Assembly (NCBI RefSeq): GCF_900188175.1
Contig: NZ_FZOQ01000002.1
Location: 62,001 to 126,000 of the forward strand
Origin: Pontibacter ummariensis
Lineage (GTDB): Bacteria; Bacteroidota; Bacteroidia; Cytophagales; Hymenobacteraceae
DNA: 64,000 nt
Reading direction: 5' to 3'
Both the position numbers and the translations under genes were made by a program. Below the pieces are notes generated by a model. It was not told the DNA's origin. It saw only the letters and a list, made by a program, of their open reading frames with translations, and ran no database searches. Each line of letters starts with the position of its first letter. Within the stretch, counting starts at the first letter, position 1. Shown in pieces: positions 19,003 through 27,867 of the stretch.

Positions 19003-20322
19003 CTAATGCTTGAGCACTTCGTGGTAAGTTTCTTCGGCTTCCATGAGCCCGTTGGCATTGACATGCGTCAAGCGCACGTGTTTCGTCTCGTTCACCAGCA
19101 CGGGGTCGTACTTGGCCGCCACCCGCACATAGTTTTCGGTCCAGCCTTCCATCACGCCGTCTTTCACGTCATCCTCAAAAAGCACGGTGAACTCGCGCCC
19201 TATGTTTTGCTCATAGAAATGACGCTTTTTCTTCTCAGATAAAATGCGGAGCATGTCTGCCCGGCGGTTACGGTCTTTGATGCTCACCTTGCCCGGCATC
19301 GTAGGGGCCAGCGTATTTTCCCGCTCCGAATAGGGGAAAACGTGGAGGTAGCTCACATCCAGTTCGTTCAGGAAGTTATACGTTTCCAGAAAGTCCTCTT
19401 CCGTCTCACCGGGGAAGCCTACAATTACATCCACACCAATGCAGCAATGGGGCATGAGGCTCTTTATCTTGTCCACGCGGTCAGCATAAAGTTCCCGCAG
19501 GTAGCGGCGACGCATCAGTTTAAGCAGCTTGTTGGAGCCAGACTGTAGGGGAACATGGAAGTGGGGCATAAAGCGGTTGCTCTGCGCTACAAACGCAATG
19601 ATCTCGTCTTTCAGCAAGTTGGGCTCGATCGAAGAGATGCGGAAACGGTCGATGCCTTCCACCTGATCCAGGGCCTGTACCAATTCATAGAAAGACGTGA
19701 CGCGCTGCCCGTCCTGTATCCCGAAGTCACCCGTGTTCACGCCTGTGAGCACAATCTCTTTTACGCCGGAGGCAGCAATTTCTCCGGCAGCCCGGACCAC
19801 GTTTTCAACCGTATCAGAACGGCTGTTGCCCCGGGCCAGGGGAATTGTACAGAAGGTACAGGAGTAATCGCAGCCGTCCTGCACTTTCAGGAACGTGCGG
19901 GTACGGTCACCAAAAGAGTAGGAGTTATGGAAGGTATTGGCTTCTTCAATAGGGCTGGCATATACCTGCGCCTTGTCTTTTTTCTCGAAGGTTTCCAGTA
20001 TATCCACTAACTGAAACTTCTCCGCGGCCCCCAGCACTGCGTCTACGCCTGGTATTTCGGAAATTTCCTTTGGCTTTAACTGGGCATAGCACCCAACAAT
20101 CGTGACGAAGGCATTGGGAGAATGCTTCAGTGCTTCCTTCACGATCTTACGGCACTTCTTGTCAGCATTATCCGTCACCGAACAGGTATTGATCACGTAA
20201 ATGTCCGGGGTATCTGTAAACTCCACTTTCTCAAACCCGCGCTCCTGGAAAATACGCCCAATGGTGCTGGTTTCTGAGTAGTTCAGCTTACATCCTAAGG
20301 TATAAAAAGCTACTTTTTTCAT
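19003..20322 (-). CDS. mtaB: tRNA t6A37 methylthiotransferase MtaB
   Basis: MtaB converts t6A37 to ms2t6A37 in ANN-decoding tRNAs using two Fe-S clusters and SAM. The 439-residue protein shows LGCKLNYSET (C11), C47, C78 and the radical-SAM CxxxCxxC (C151, C155, C158), with a C-terminal TRAM-like domain. GCKLNYSE and the t6A-type N-terminus separate it from MiaB. The frame is open nine codons further upstream, but a perfect TATCTTTG box lies 10 bp before the ATG at 20322, so I start there. Confidence 0.95.
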   Translation of the reverse strand: MKKVAFYTLGCKLNYSETSTIGRIFQERGFEKVEFTDTPDIYVINTCSVTDNADKKCRKIVKEALKHSPNAFVTIVGCYAQLKPKEISEIPGVDAVLGAAEKFQLVDILETFEKKDKAQVYASPIEEANTFHNSYSFGDRTRTFLKVQDGCDYSCTFCTIPLARGNSRSDTVENVVRAAGEIAASGVKEIVLTGVNTGDFGIQDGQRVTSFYELVQALDQVEGIDRFRISSIEPNLLKDEIIAFVAQSNRFMPHFHVPLQSGSNKLLKLMRRRYLRELYADRVDKIKSLMPHCCIGVDVIVGFPGETEEDFLETYNFLNELDVSYLHVFPYSERENTLAPTMPGKVSIKDRNRRADMLRILSEKKKRHFYEQNIGREFTVLFEDDVKDGVMEGWTENYVRVAAKYDPVLVNETKHVRLTHVNANGLMEAEETYHEVLKH

Positions 20323-20332
20323 AATCAGACTG

Positions 20333-20340
20333 CAAAGATA
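20333..20340 (-). promoter_or_regulatory. -7 box (TATCTTTG) of mtaB
   Basis: Perfect TAnnTTTG match on the minus strand, 10 bp upstream of the mtaB ATG. It supports the shorter start. Confidence 0.6.
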
Positions 20341-20477
20341 CGAAAACAAATTTTGAATGGGAGCATGAGGGCTTTACGTTTAAAAATTTAACTATCAGCG
20401 GGTTCTATCGCTACACGGATTGATGAAGTGCCCTTTCCTAACCCAATCGTATTGAAGCAGATGGAAAGCTCCACAGC

Positions 20478-22316
20478 TTATTTCTGCACAAAATCCTCGA
20501 ACGAGTATTGCATGTAGGCTTTCCCAATCTCTACCTGCTCGTCTGTCACACCAGGGGCTCTTGTGATCGGCTTCTGGGCGACATTGTCGTAAGTCAAAAC
20601 ACCGGCTGGACTTACAAAACCAAAGCCATCGTTAAAAACATAGAACGCAAAAGGATAAGGCGTTGCAGCAAGCAGGTCACGGCTCCATTTAAAGTCATCG
20701 TGTGGCAAGTTCAGTTGTGCCAGCAGGGTGGCTGCAATGTCCGTTTGTGCCCCAACGGTGTTTACCTGCCTGCCTTTCCCTGTCAGAGCGCCTCCTGATA
20801 AAATAAAGGGTATCCTGAATTTAGAGGGCACGTGATTCGCGTCATGGCCCGGCAGGGGGTGCCCGTGGTCTGCCGCGATCACCACCAAGGTATTGTCCCA
20901 CCAGGCTTGCTTTTTCGCCGCTGCGATAAACCTGCCCAAAGCCCAATCGGTATAATACACGCTGTTCCGGAACTTGGCCTCCTCATCGGTGCCCGGGAAT
21001 TTGGCCGGAATCGGGATCTCAAAGGGCTCATGGCTGCTGAGGGTATACACCGTCGTAAAAAACGGCTCTTGTTCCTGCTCTAGGTCTTGCAGCACCCGCT
21101 CGAACAGCACATGGTCGTGTGCGCCCCACTTCGAGTTATAGGTAGAAGGGTCAAAATCATATTTGTCTATCAGCCGCTCATAACCTCCGCTGCGCAGGTA
21201 GGATTTGATGTTGGCGAATTCCAGTTCGCCGCCATAATAATAGCCCGTACGGTAGCCCTGCTGCTCAAATACTTTGCTTAACTGCGGCAGTTTCTCTGTT
21301 TTGCGTGGCGTTTTAATGATGGAGGTGGTTGTTTGCACGGGATAACCGCTGAGTAAAGCCACCATCCCTTTCTCACTGCGATCTCCTCCCGAGTAAATAT
21401 TGGTAAAAGAAACGCCTGCAGCGGCCAGGCTGTCCAGATTCGGGGTTACGCCCCGTTCTCCACCCAGGCTGCCCATGAACTTAGCCGTGTAGCTTTCGAG
21501 GATGATAAATAACACGTTCGGCTTGCCCTCCTGCACCAGGCGCACTGTTGAGTCAGACACAGCATCATAAAGTCCCTCCACGCGAGCCTGTGCTTCCTCG
21601 GCTGGCATATACTGGTAAGGGTTTTGGCTGGTCTTGTTATACTTCAGCAGGGCGTGCATCACATTCCAGGGCATGTTCAGGCCAGCATGATTGGCATAAG
21701 GCTTATCCGAAAAATACACCACACTCTGGTTTATCGGGATCTGCTGCCATCCGCCCCGCATGGGCAATACCAGCAAGGCCAGCATTGCCAAAATATAACT
21801 GCTAGCTACCCAGCGATTTGAATAAATATAAAAGAACTTCAGATCAAAGTATCGCTTGTAAAGCAGGATAAAACAAAGGCTGAGAACAAGTGTTAGAAAG
21901 CCCAGGAAAAAGACAGGTGCCGTAGCAGCAGAGGCCGCCATTTCGCCGGGGGTTTGGAGGTACTGCAGGGGAGTGGCATCGAGCCGGAAACCCCAGTGGG
22001 TATACAATTCCAGGTCTGCAGCGAGCAAAACCGTTAGTAGTACAAGCAGGAAGTATGTGTAGACACGTACGGCCCGGGCTACCTGGAGACGGGGCCATGC
22101 GGTAGCAAGCAGCACAAGAAAAAAGGGGATGGCGGACACATAAGCGGCAAAGGAGGAATCCAGGCGCAGGCCATACAGAAACGTATTGCCCACCTCCTCC
22201 AAACTAAGCTGCTCTGTCTGATCCAGGTGGTAGATTAAAAAAGCAGCCCTTGCTATAAAAAAGTAAAAGACCCAGAACAGAAAATAAAGGATCGGAAAGT
22301 ACATGCGTTTTTTCAC
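20478..22316 (-). CDS. LtaS-like sulfatase-fold membrane enzyme
   Basis: This protein (about 612 residues from the GTG at 22316) has about five N-terminal membrane helices (residues 1-190). A C-terminal extracytoplasmic alkaline-phosphatase/sulfatase domain follows, as in LtaS and phosphoglycerol or phosphoethanolamine transferases. Visible active-site segments are VLFIILESYTAK (metal ligand Glu), GGDRSEKGM (Ser at the position of the LtaS nucleophile Thr), SSHEPF, and VIAADHGH (Asp-His metal ligands). The donor and acceptor are unknown; lipid or glycan decoration is likely. The ATG at 22304 is an alternative start. It is divergent from glnN across a notable inverted repeat. Confidence 0.85.
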   Translation of the reverse strand: MKKRMYFPILYFLFWVFYFFIARAAFLIYHLDQTEQLSLEEVGNTFLYGLRLDSSFAAYVSAIPFFLVLLATAWPRLQVARAVRVYTYFLLVLLTVLLAADLELYTHWGFRLDATPLQYLQTPGEMAASAATAPVFFLGFLTLVLSLCFILLYKRYFDLKFFYIYSNRWVASSYILAMLALLVLPMRGGWQQIPINQSVVYFSDKPYANHAGLNMPWNVMHALLKYNKTSQNPYQYMPAEEAQARVEGLYDAVSDSTVRLVQEGKPNVLFIILESYTAKFMGSLGGERGVTPNLDSLAAAGVSFTNIYSGGDRSEKGMVALLSGYPVQTTTSIIKTPRKTEKLPQLSKVFEQQGYRTGYYYGGELEFANIKSYLRSGGYERLIDKYDFDPSTYNSKWGAHDHVLFERVLQDLEQEQEPFFTTVYTLSSHEPFEIPIPAKFPGTDEEAKFRNSVYYTDWALGRFIAAAKKQAWWDNTLVVIAADHGHPLPGHDANHVPSKFRIPFILSGGALTGKGRQVNTVGAQTDIAATLLAQLNLPHDDFKWSRDLLAATPYPFAFYVFNDGFGFVSPAGVLTYDNVAQKPITRAPGVTDEQVEIGKAYMQYSFEDFVQK

Positions 22317-22320
22317 GGCG

Positions 22321-22328
22321 CAAATATA
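22321..22328 (-). promoter_or_regulatory. -7 box (TATATTTG) four bases before the LtaS-like GTG
   Basis: Perfect TAnnTTTG match; CGCC separates it from the GTG at 22316, the same geometry as the porin gene at 12859. A second match, TATCTTTG, lies at 22363-22370 on the same strand. Confidence 0.5.
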
Positions 22329-22401
22329 AAACAAAGCCAGGCCTTCCTTAACAAGAGCCTGACAAAGATAATTCCTGCGCCCAAAAAGGCACCTGTGCTC
22401 T

Positions 22402-22518
22402 AAAGGGGGGATATTTTTTAAAACAGGTTATGTTATGGCAAAACCCCTTTACCAGAGCAGGGTTTTACGGCGTATTCTACCCTTTTATTTATCATTACCC
22501 CTAAAATATCCCCCCTTT
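22402..22518. promoter_or_regulatory. Paired 16-bp inverted repeats in the glnN divergent region
   Basis: AAAGGGGGGATATTTT (22402-22417) and its exact reverse complement (22503-22518) are separated by 85 bp. A smaller AAAACCC/GGGTTTT pair (22440-22446, 22460-22466) is nested inside. The right arm lies 25 bp before the glnN -7 box and touches its -33 region; the left arm lies at a similar distance from the TATCTTTG at 22363-22370 on the minus strand. The layout suggests a shared operator or looping site. Confidence 0.6.
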
Positions 22519-22543
22519 TTGCTTGCAGATTAGGTTTTATGCC

Positions 22544-22551
22544 TATATTTG
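22544..22551 (+). promoter_or_regulatory. -7 box (TATATTTG) of glnN
   Basis: Perfect TAnnTTTG match, 35 bp before the glnN ATG. TTG triplets at 22519-22521 and 22523-22525 lie 22 and 18 bp upstream, close to the usual -33 spacing. Confidence 0.6.
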
Positions 22552-22586
22552 GTTTATCAAGTTAACCCAAACCCACATTAAACTAC

Positions 22587-24779
22587 ATGGCAGTAATTCG
22601 TTTCAAAGCGCTGGAAATCGTTAGCCAGCGGAAACCAAGTGAAAAAGTATTCCCTTCCAGTAAGATTTCCGAGTATTTCGGAGAGAACGTGTTTAACATG
22701 GAGGCTATGCGCTCCTCTATCTCTTCTGACAGCTTTAAGCGCCTGCGTAAAGCCATTAACCAGGGAGATAAGGTAGACCGGGAACTTGCCGATGCAGTAG
22801 CAGCCGGTATGCGTTCCTGGGCTATGAGCAAAGGAGCAACACACTATACGCACTGGTTCCAGCCCCTGACAGGTGCCACTGCTGAAAAGCACGACTCTTT
22901 CTTTGACCTGACCGGCGACGGAGAAGCGATAGAAAACTTTAAAGGCAGTGCCCTCGTGCAGCAGGAGCCGGACGCCTCTTCGTTCCCGAACGGTGGTATT
23001 CGCAATACTTTCGAAGCCCGTGGTTATAGTGCCTGGGACCCCTCTTCGCCTGCTTTTATCATTGAAGGCACTAACTCCAAGACTCTTTGTATCCCCACCA
23101 TATTTGTGGCCTATACCGGAGAAGCGCTGGACTATAAGACCCCGCTGTTAAAGTCACTGAAACTGTTAAACGACGCTGCGGTGCCCGTTTGCCAGTATTT
23201 TGACAAAGACGTAACCAAAGTAAGCACGACCCTGGGCATCGAGCAGGAGTACTTCCTGGTGGATAAGGCCCTTTACGAGGCGCGCCCGGACCTGGTGATG
23301 AGCGGCCGTACGGTGTTTGGCCATTCGCCTGCCAAAGGACAGCAGCTGGAAGACCACTACTTCGGTAGCATCCCTAGCCGCGTGCATGCCTACATGGTTG
23401 ACTTTGAGCGTGCTGCCTTACGCTTGGGTATTCCGTTGAGAACCCGACACAATGAGGTGGCACCGAATCAGTTTGAGTGCGCGCCGACCTTTGAAGACGC
23501 TAACCTTGCAATAGACCACAACCAGCTGTTGATGGATGTGATGAGCAACGTAGCAGAACGCCATGGTTTTAAAGTATTGCTGCATGAAAAACCATTTGCC
23601 GGTGTAAACGGCAGCGGCAAGCACAACAACTGGGCCATGAGCACGAACACAGGCGTGAACCTGTTGGGCCCGGGCAAAAAGCCAAAAGAGAACCTGCAGT
23701 TCCTGACCTTCTTCATTAACACGATCACAGCGGTAAACAAGCACGCGGACCTGCTGCGCGCCAGTATTGCCTCTGCCAGCAACGATCACCGCCTGGGAGC
23801 CAATGAAGCACCTCCGGCCATTATGTCTGTGTTCATCGGACAGCAGCTAACGGCCGTGCTGGATGAGTTTGAGCGTACCTCGAAGGTGCCGATGGAGAAA
23901 GGGGACAACATGTACCTGAAACTGGGCATCGACAGAATACCAGAATTGCTACTGGACAACACCGACCGTAACAGAACCTCACCTTTCGCCTTTACAGGAA
24001 ATAAGTTTGAGTTCCGTGCCGTAGGCTCTTCTGCTAATGCATCTGCCCCTATGACGGTGTTGAACACCATCGTGGCAGACCAACTCGTGCAGTTCCGCCA
24101 GACAGTAGACCAGTTGATCGAAGAGAGCGGCATGAAGAAAGAACATGCTATCCTGCAGGTACTGCGGGAGTATGTAGTAGAATCCAAGGCCGTTCGGTTC
24201 GAAGGAAATGGTTACTCGCAGGAGTGGGAAGAGGAAGCGGCTCAGCGCGGCTTGTCTAACATTAAGAACACCCCGCTTGCCCTGGACGTGTATGGCCGCG
24301 AAGAGGTGAAAGAACTTTTCACAAGATTAGGCATCTTCACGGAGGTGGAGCTGGAAGCGCGCCATGAGATCCTTTTGGAGGAGTACATCAAGAAAATCCA
24401 GATCGAGTCGCGTGTGATGGGTGACCTGGCGGTGAACCACGTAATTCCTACGGCGATCGCCTACCAGAACAAGCTGATTCAAAACATCCGAGGCCTGAAA
24501 GAGCTGGGATTGGAGGACGAGTACACAGAGAGCACGTTAGAGGCGATCAAGAAAATGTCGCGTCACATCACAACGATCCAGAAGAACGTAAATGAGATGA
24601 TCGAGGCCCGCAAGGTTGCCAACAAGATAGAGGATGCGCGTGAGCGGGCAATCAGCTATAACGAGAAGGTGCTGAGCTACTTTGAGCCTATCCGCTACAG
24701 CGTAGACAAGCTGGAGCTGATGGTGGACGACGAGGATTGGCCACTGGTTAAGTACCGCGAACTGTTGTTCCGTCACTAA
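22587..24779 (+). CDS. glnN: Glutamine synthetase type III
   Basis: GSIII makes glutamine from glutamate, ammonia and ATP and is the typical form in Bacteroidota. The 730-residue length is right for type III (types I and II are about 350-470). Catalytic-domain motifs include LGIEQEYFLVD, RTRHNEVAPNQFE, VNGSGKHNNWAMST (ATP/glutamate site) and NKFEFRAVGSSANAS. No nitrogen-regulatory gene is adjacent. A promoter-like box and the large inverted repeat at 22402-22518 lie upstream, which suggests transcriptional control, perhaps by nitrogen status (inference). Confidence 0.97.
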   Translation: MAVIRFKALEIVSQRKPSEKVFPSSKISEYFGENVFNMEAMRSSISSDSFKRLRKAINQGDKVDRELADAVAAGMRSWAMSKGATHYTHWFQPLTGATAEKHDSFFDLTGDGEAIENFKGSALVQQEPDASSFPNGGIRNTFEARGYSAWDPSSPAFIIEGTNSKTLCIPTIFVAYTGEALDYKTPLLKSLKLLNDAAVPVCQYFDKDVTKVSTTLGIEQEYFLVDKALYEARPDLVMSGRTVFGHSPAKGQQLEDHYFGSIPSRVHAYMVDFERAALRLGIPLRTRHNEVAPNQFECAPTFEDANLAIDHNQLLMDVMSNVAERHGFKVLLHEKPFAGVNGSGKHNNWAMSTNTGVNLLGPGKKPKENLQFLTFFINTITAVNKHADLLRASIASASNDHRLGANEAPPAIMSVFIGQQLTAVLDEFERTSKVPMEKGDNMYLKLGIDRIPELLLDNTDRNRTSPFAFTGNKFEFRAVGSSANASAPMTVLNTIVADQLVQFRQTVDQLIEESGMKKEHAILQVLREYVVESKAVRFEGNGYSQEWEEEAAQRGLSNIKNTPLALDVYGREEVKELFTRLGIFTEVELEARHEILLEEYIKKIQIESRVMGDLAVNHVIPTAIAYQNKLIQNIRGLKELGLEDEYTESTLEAIKKMSRHITTIQKNVNEMIEARKVANKIEDARERAISYNEKVLSYFEPIRYSVDKLELMVDDEDWPLVKYRELLFRH

Positions 24780-24797
24780 GCCCCTATAACTTGATTC

Positions 24798-24833
24798 ATC
24801 AGCAAAGGCACCCTTCCGGGTGCCTTTGCTGAT
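24798..24833 (+). terminator. Terminator-like hairpin after glnN
   Basis: Sixteen-bp perfect stem (24798-24813 with 24818-24833), loop TTCC; the T-run after it is weak. Confidence 0.65.
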
Positions 24834-24896
24834 TTAAAACCAACAGTGCCTGCAGCAATAAGATAGGCGCTATTGGTTTCTTTGCTCTTGTCTTGG

Positions 24897-25277
24897 TTAA
24901 GCCTCTGCCTCCCGCTTGCGCAACTTAAACAGTAGTTCGCCGCTAAGCCTGGCCAGGAGCAAGGGTAGGAGCACCAGGGCGATGCCGACGGCAATAAACT
25001 TACGAAGGCCTAGTCGTAGGATGAGCTTACTCACAACAGAGTCCCGCAGTTCCTCTACAAGAAAGCTTCCCGCTTCCGTCATCGGCTTCCCTTTCAGTAT
25101 CTCCTGCACTTCCTGCCAGTTCCCTTGCTCTACCTGCCGCTTCAGAAAACTGATAATGGAGTCTTTTGTAATGAAAATGGCTTTGCTTAGTTGCTCCTGC
25201 TTAAGCTTTGTCTTCAAAAGCAAGGGTTGTAACTTTTGGTATGCTTCCTGCTGTATGTTTGTGCTGCTGTTTTTCAT
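24897..25277 (-). CDS. Small tail-anchored membrane protein of unknown function
   Basis: I do not recognise this 126-residue protein. Residues 1-90 are helical and charged (many Gln/Lys/Glu); residues about 95-112 form one hydrophobic helix (FIAVGIALVLLPLLLARL); a basic tail follows. This predicts a cytoplasmic helical domain anchored by a C-terminal segment. It lies alone between glnN and ispG on the opposite strand. Coding potential is supported by an ATG start and clean amino-acid composition; function cannot be inferred. Confidence 0.65.
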   Translation of the reverse strand: MKNSSTNIQQEAYQKLQPLLLKTKLKQEQLSKAIFITKDSIISFLKRQVEQGNWQEVQEILKGKPMTEAGSFLVEELRDSVVSKLILRLGLRKFIAVGIALVLLPLLLARLSGELLFKLRKREAEA

Positions 25278-25457
25278 GTGCTGTAAAGAGGGTTTTTCTT
25301 GGTTCTGCTAAAATAAACGCGTGCCTGCCCTACAGGTGTCAATTTTCAAAGGCAATGCAAAGTAAGCTGCTCCATTTTCAAGCGTCTGCTTTTAATAAGT
25401 GCAGGACTTGATAGCCTCTTGCCAAGCCTACTATCGGATAAAAAGCCATTTTTTACG

Positions 25458-25464
25458 TACTTTG
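25458..25464 (+). promoter_or_regulatory. Possible -7 element (TACTTTG) of ispG
   Basis: A near match to TAnnTTTG with one spacer base missing, 60 bp upstream of ispG. Weak call. Confidence 0.3.
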
Positions 25465-25524
25465 CCTCTTGAACAAAGCAGGCCACAGTTTAGTTAAAGA
25501 AACGAGCTGACGGATCAATTATAT

Positions 25525-27498
25525 ATGAACAAGAACTATTGCCCGAGCCTTACAGCATATAAACGGAGAAAAACCCGTGTGGTAAACATTGGAGGTGTTC
25601 CGATGGGCGGTGACTACCCGATCCGGGTGCAGTCCATGACAACCGTTGACACCATGGATACCGAGGGGTCTGTGGAGCAGTGTATCCGTATGATCGAGGC
25701 GGGCTGTGAATACATCCGAATAACGGCACCTAGCATTAAGGAGGCCGAGAACCTGAAGCATATACGCGCAGAACTACACGAGCGCGGCTACCAGGTACCC
25801 CTCATCGCCGACATACACTTTACGCCCAATGCCGCAGAAGTGGCGGCCCGCCTGGTAGAGAAGGTACGCGTGAACCCGGGCAACTATGCTGATAAAAAAA
25901 AGTTTCAGGTAATTGCGTACGACGATGCTTCTTACCAGGCCGAGCTGGATCGTATACGGGAACGCTTTGTGCCCCTGGTGCGCATCTGCAAGGAGCATGG
26001 CACGGCCATGCGTATCGGCACAAACCATGGCTCTTTATCTGATCGTATTCTGAGTCGCTACGGCGATACGCCGCTGGGTATGGTGGAGAGTGCCCTGGAG
26101 TTTCTGCGAATCTGCGAGGATGAGGGATACTACGACATTGTGATCTCCATGAAGGCCTCTAACACGCAGGTAATGGTGCAGGCCTACCGCCTGCTCGTGC
26201 AAAAGCTAGAAGAGGAAGGATTACAGCCCTACCCGCTACACCTAGGCGTGACAGAAGCCGGGGAGGCCGAAGATGGTCGTATCAAGTCAGCTGTTGGTAT
26301 CGGCACCTTGTTGGAGGATGGCCTGGGAGATACCGTGCGCGTGTCTCTCACGGAAGCGCCCGAGGCTGAGGCGCCCGTTGCCAAAGCCTTGATAGACCGT
26401 TATACCGACCGGGCAGAGAAGGCAACGCCCTTGAAGCCCATCTGCAAGGTACCCATCAACCCTTTCCAATACCACCGCCGCGAAACGCAGGAGGTGGAGA
26501 ACCTGGGCGGGCAGAACCTTCCCCGTGTGGTAGCTGACCTGAGTCGCCTGGAAGACATAAAGTATGCGGACCTGAAAGCCATTGGACATTTGTATTCTAT
26601 GCTGCTGGACAAGTTCAACATGAACGATCTGGGGGCAGACTACATCTACACAGGCGATACCCCGATCAGCTTCATGCTCCCGAACGGCCTGAAGGAGATT
26701 GTAAACTATGACGCCTGGCTCCTGGCACCGCAACGGGAAGACCGCCATCCTTTGCTAAGCGAGGCGCAGTACAAAGCCGCAACAGAACGCCACCCAAAGC
26801 TCAACTTTGTGTTGCTCACCCTCAATGACCTGAACGATGAACTGCTGGAGCGCCTGAAGCAGGATAAGACAGCCGTGCTCATTTTGCAAACGCAAAATGC
26901 CCACGCCATGCCTGAACTACGCAAATGTTTCTTCCGGTTGATGAACCAGGGTGTCGCGACCCCTTGTATCATAAAACGCGAATACGGAGAGCTAAGCCAG
27001 GATGAGACGCAGCTGTATGCCGCCACAGATGTAGGAGGGCTTCTGATCGATGGACTGGGAGATGGCGTGTTGTTAAGCACGGAGCTGCTGCCGGAGCAAG
27101 CCAGGCCGGAGCTGCTGCAGACGGTCGAAAGGCTGAATAACCTGAGCTTTGGCATACTGCAGGCAGCCCGTACGCGTATGAGCAAGACAGAGTATATCAG
27201 TTGCCCAAGCTGTGGCCGCACCCTGTTCGACTTACAGGAAACCACTGCCATGATTCGCAAGCGCACCGATCATTTAAAAGGGGTTAAGATCGGTATCATG
27301 GGCTGTATCGTGAACGGCCCAGGCGAGATGGCTGATGCGGATTATGGTTACGTAGGGGTAGGCAAAGATAAGATTGCGCTTTACCGCGGGCAAAACGTCA
27401 TCAAGAAGTCTGTGCCTGCAGACCGGGCCGTAGACGAGCTGATAGAGCTGATACGGGAAGACAATAAGTGGATCGAGCCTGTGAGGTTGGAGGAGTAG
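25525..27498 (+). CDS. ispG: 4-hydroxy-3-methylbut-2-enyl diphosphate synthase IspG (long form)
   Basis: IspG reductively converts methylerythritol cyclodiphosphate to HMBPP in the MEP isoprenoid pathway. The 657-residue protein is the long form found in Bacteroidota, Chlamydiae and plants. An N-terminal TIM barrel (VQSMTTVDTMDTE; RITAPSIKEAENL; MKASNTQVMVQAYR) is followed by an extra central domain (about residues 300-540) and the C-terminal [4Fe-4S] domain with C560, C563 and C594 (CPSCGRTLFD; GCIVNGPGE). It is not in an operon with other MEP genes here. Confidence 0.96.
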   Translation: MNKNYCPSLTAYKRRKTRVVNIGGVPMGGDYPIRVQSMTTVDTMDTEGSVEQCIRMIEAGCEYIRITAPSIKEAENLKHIRAELHERGYQVPLIADIHFTPNAAEVAARLVEKVRVNPGNYADKKKFQVIAYDDASYQAELDRIRERFVPLVRICKEHGTAMRIGTNHGSLSDRILSRYGDTPLGMVESALEFLRICEDEGYYDIVISMKASNTQVMVQAYRLLVQKLEEEGLQPYPLHLGVTEAGEAEDGRIKSAVGIGTLLEDGLGDTVRVSLTEAPEAEAPVAKALIDRYTDRAEKATPLKPICKVPINPFQYHRRETQEVENLGGQNLPRVVADLSRLEDIKYADLKAIGHLYSMLLDKFNMNDLGADYIYTGDTPISFMLPNGLKEIVNYDAWLLAPQREDRHPLLSEAQYKAATERHPKLNFVLLTLNDLNDELLERLKQDKTAVLILQTQNAHAMPELRKCFFRLMNQGVATPCIIKREYGELSQDETQLYAATDVGGLLIDGLGDGVLLSTELLPEQARPELLQTVERLNNLSFGILQAARTRMSKTEYISCPSCGRTLFDLQETTAMIRKRTDHLKGVKIGIMGCIVNGPGEMADADYGYVGVGKDKIALYRGQNVIKKSVPADRAVDELIELIREDNKWIEPVRLEE

Positions 27499-27700
27499 CG
27501 CATTTCTCATACACAGCTAAATCTGGGCTTTGTTCACGCGCTTACCGGCAGGTAGGTACCCTGCAAAGGTAAAAGCCCCGTCAAACTATTTGAAGCAATT
27601 TAAATTATTTCTGCGCGGTGGTTGTTTTAATTACAAGTAGGGCAGAAGCTACTCATAGCCTTTTCCTGATCACTTTAACGGGTAAAAAATTTAGAAATAC

Positions 27701-27865
27701 ATGAAAGGATTGTTTGATTTCTCTGAGGTAGCTACCTACTTCTTCCGTAAAAAAGATCCGAACCGCAAGACTAACTTCAACTTGCGGACAATGCACACGA
27801 TCAATAAGATTTCTATCCTGATGTTCCTGGCGGGTATTATTTACTTTGTCATCAAGCATTGGTAA
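27701..27865 (+). CDS. Small single-helix membrane protein, DUF6728-like
   Basis: A 54-residue reading frame runs from ATG at 27701 to TAA at 27863-27865. The protein starts MKGLFDFSEVATYFFRKKD, continues with PNRKTNFNLRTMHTINKIS and ends in one hydrophobic helix (ILMFLAGIIYFVI). The motif YFFRKKDPNRK...NFNLRxMHxINKISI is one I recall from small Bacteroidota proteins labelled DUF6728. Its stop is 2 bp before the ATG of the MmcQ/YjbR gene, so the two are probably co-translated. Role unknown. Confidence 0.75.
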   Translation: MKGLFDFSEVATYFFRKKDPNRKTNFNLRTMHTINKISILMFLAGIIYFVIKHW

Positions 27866-27867
27866 GG

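Noticed and set aside
27564..27571. Minus-strand TACCTTTG box antisense to the ispG 3' end
   Set aside because: No minus-strand gene follows; chance matches to this consensus are expected at about 30 per 64 kb.
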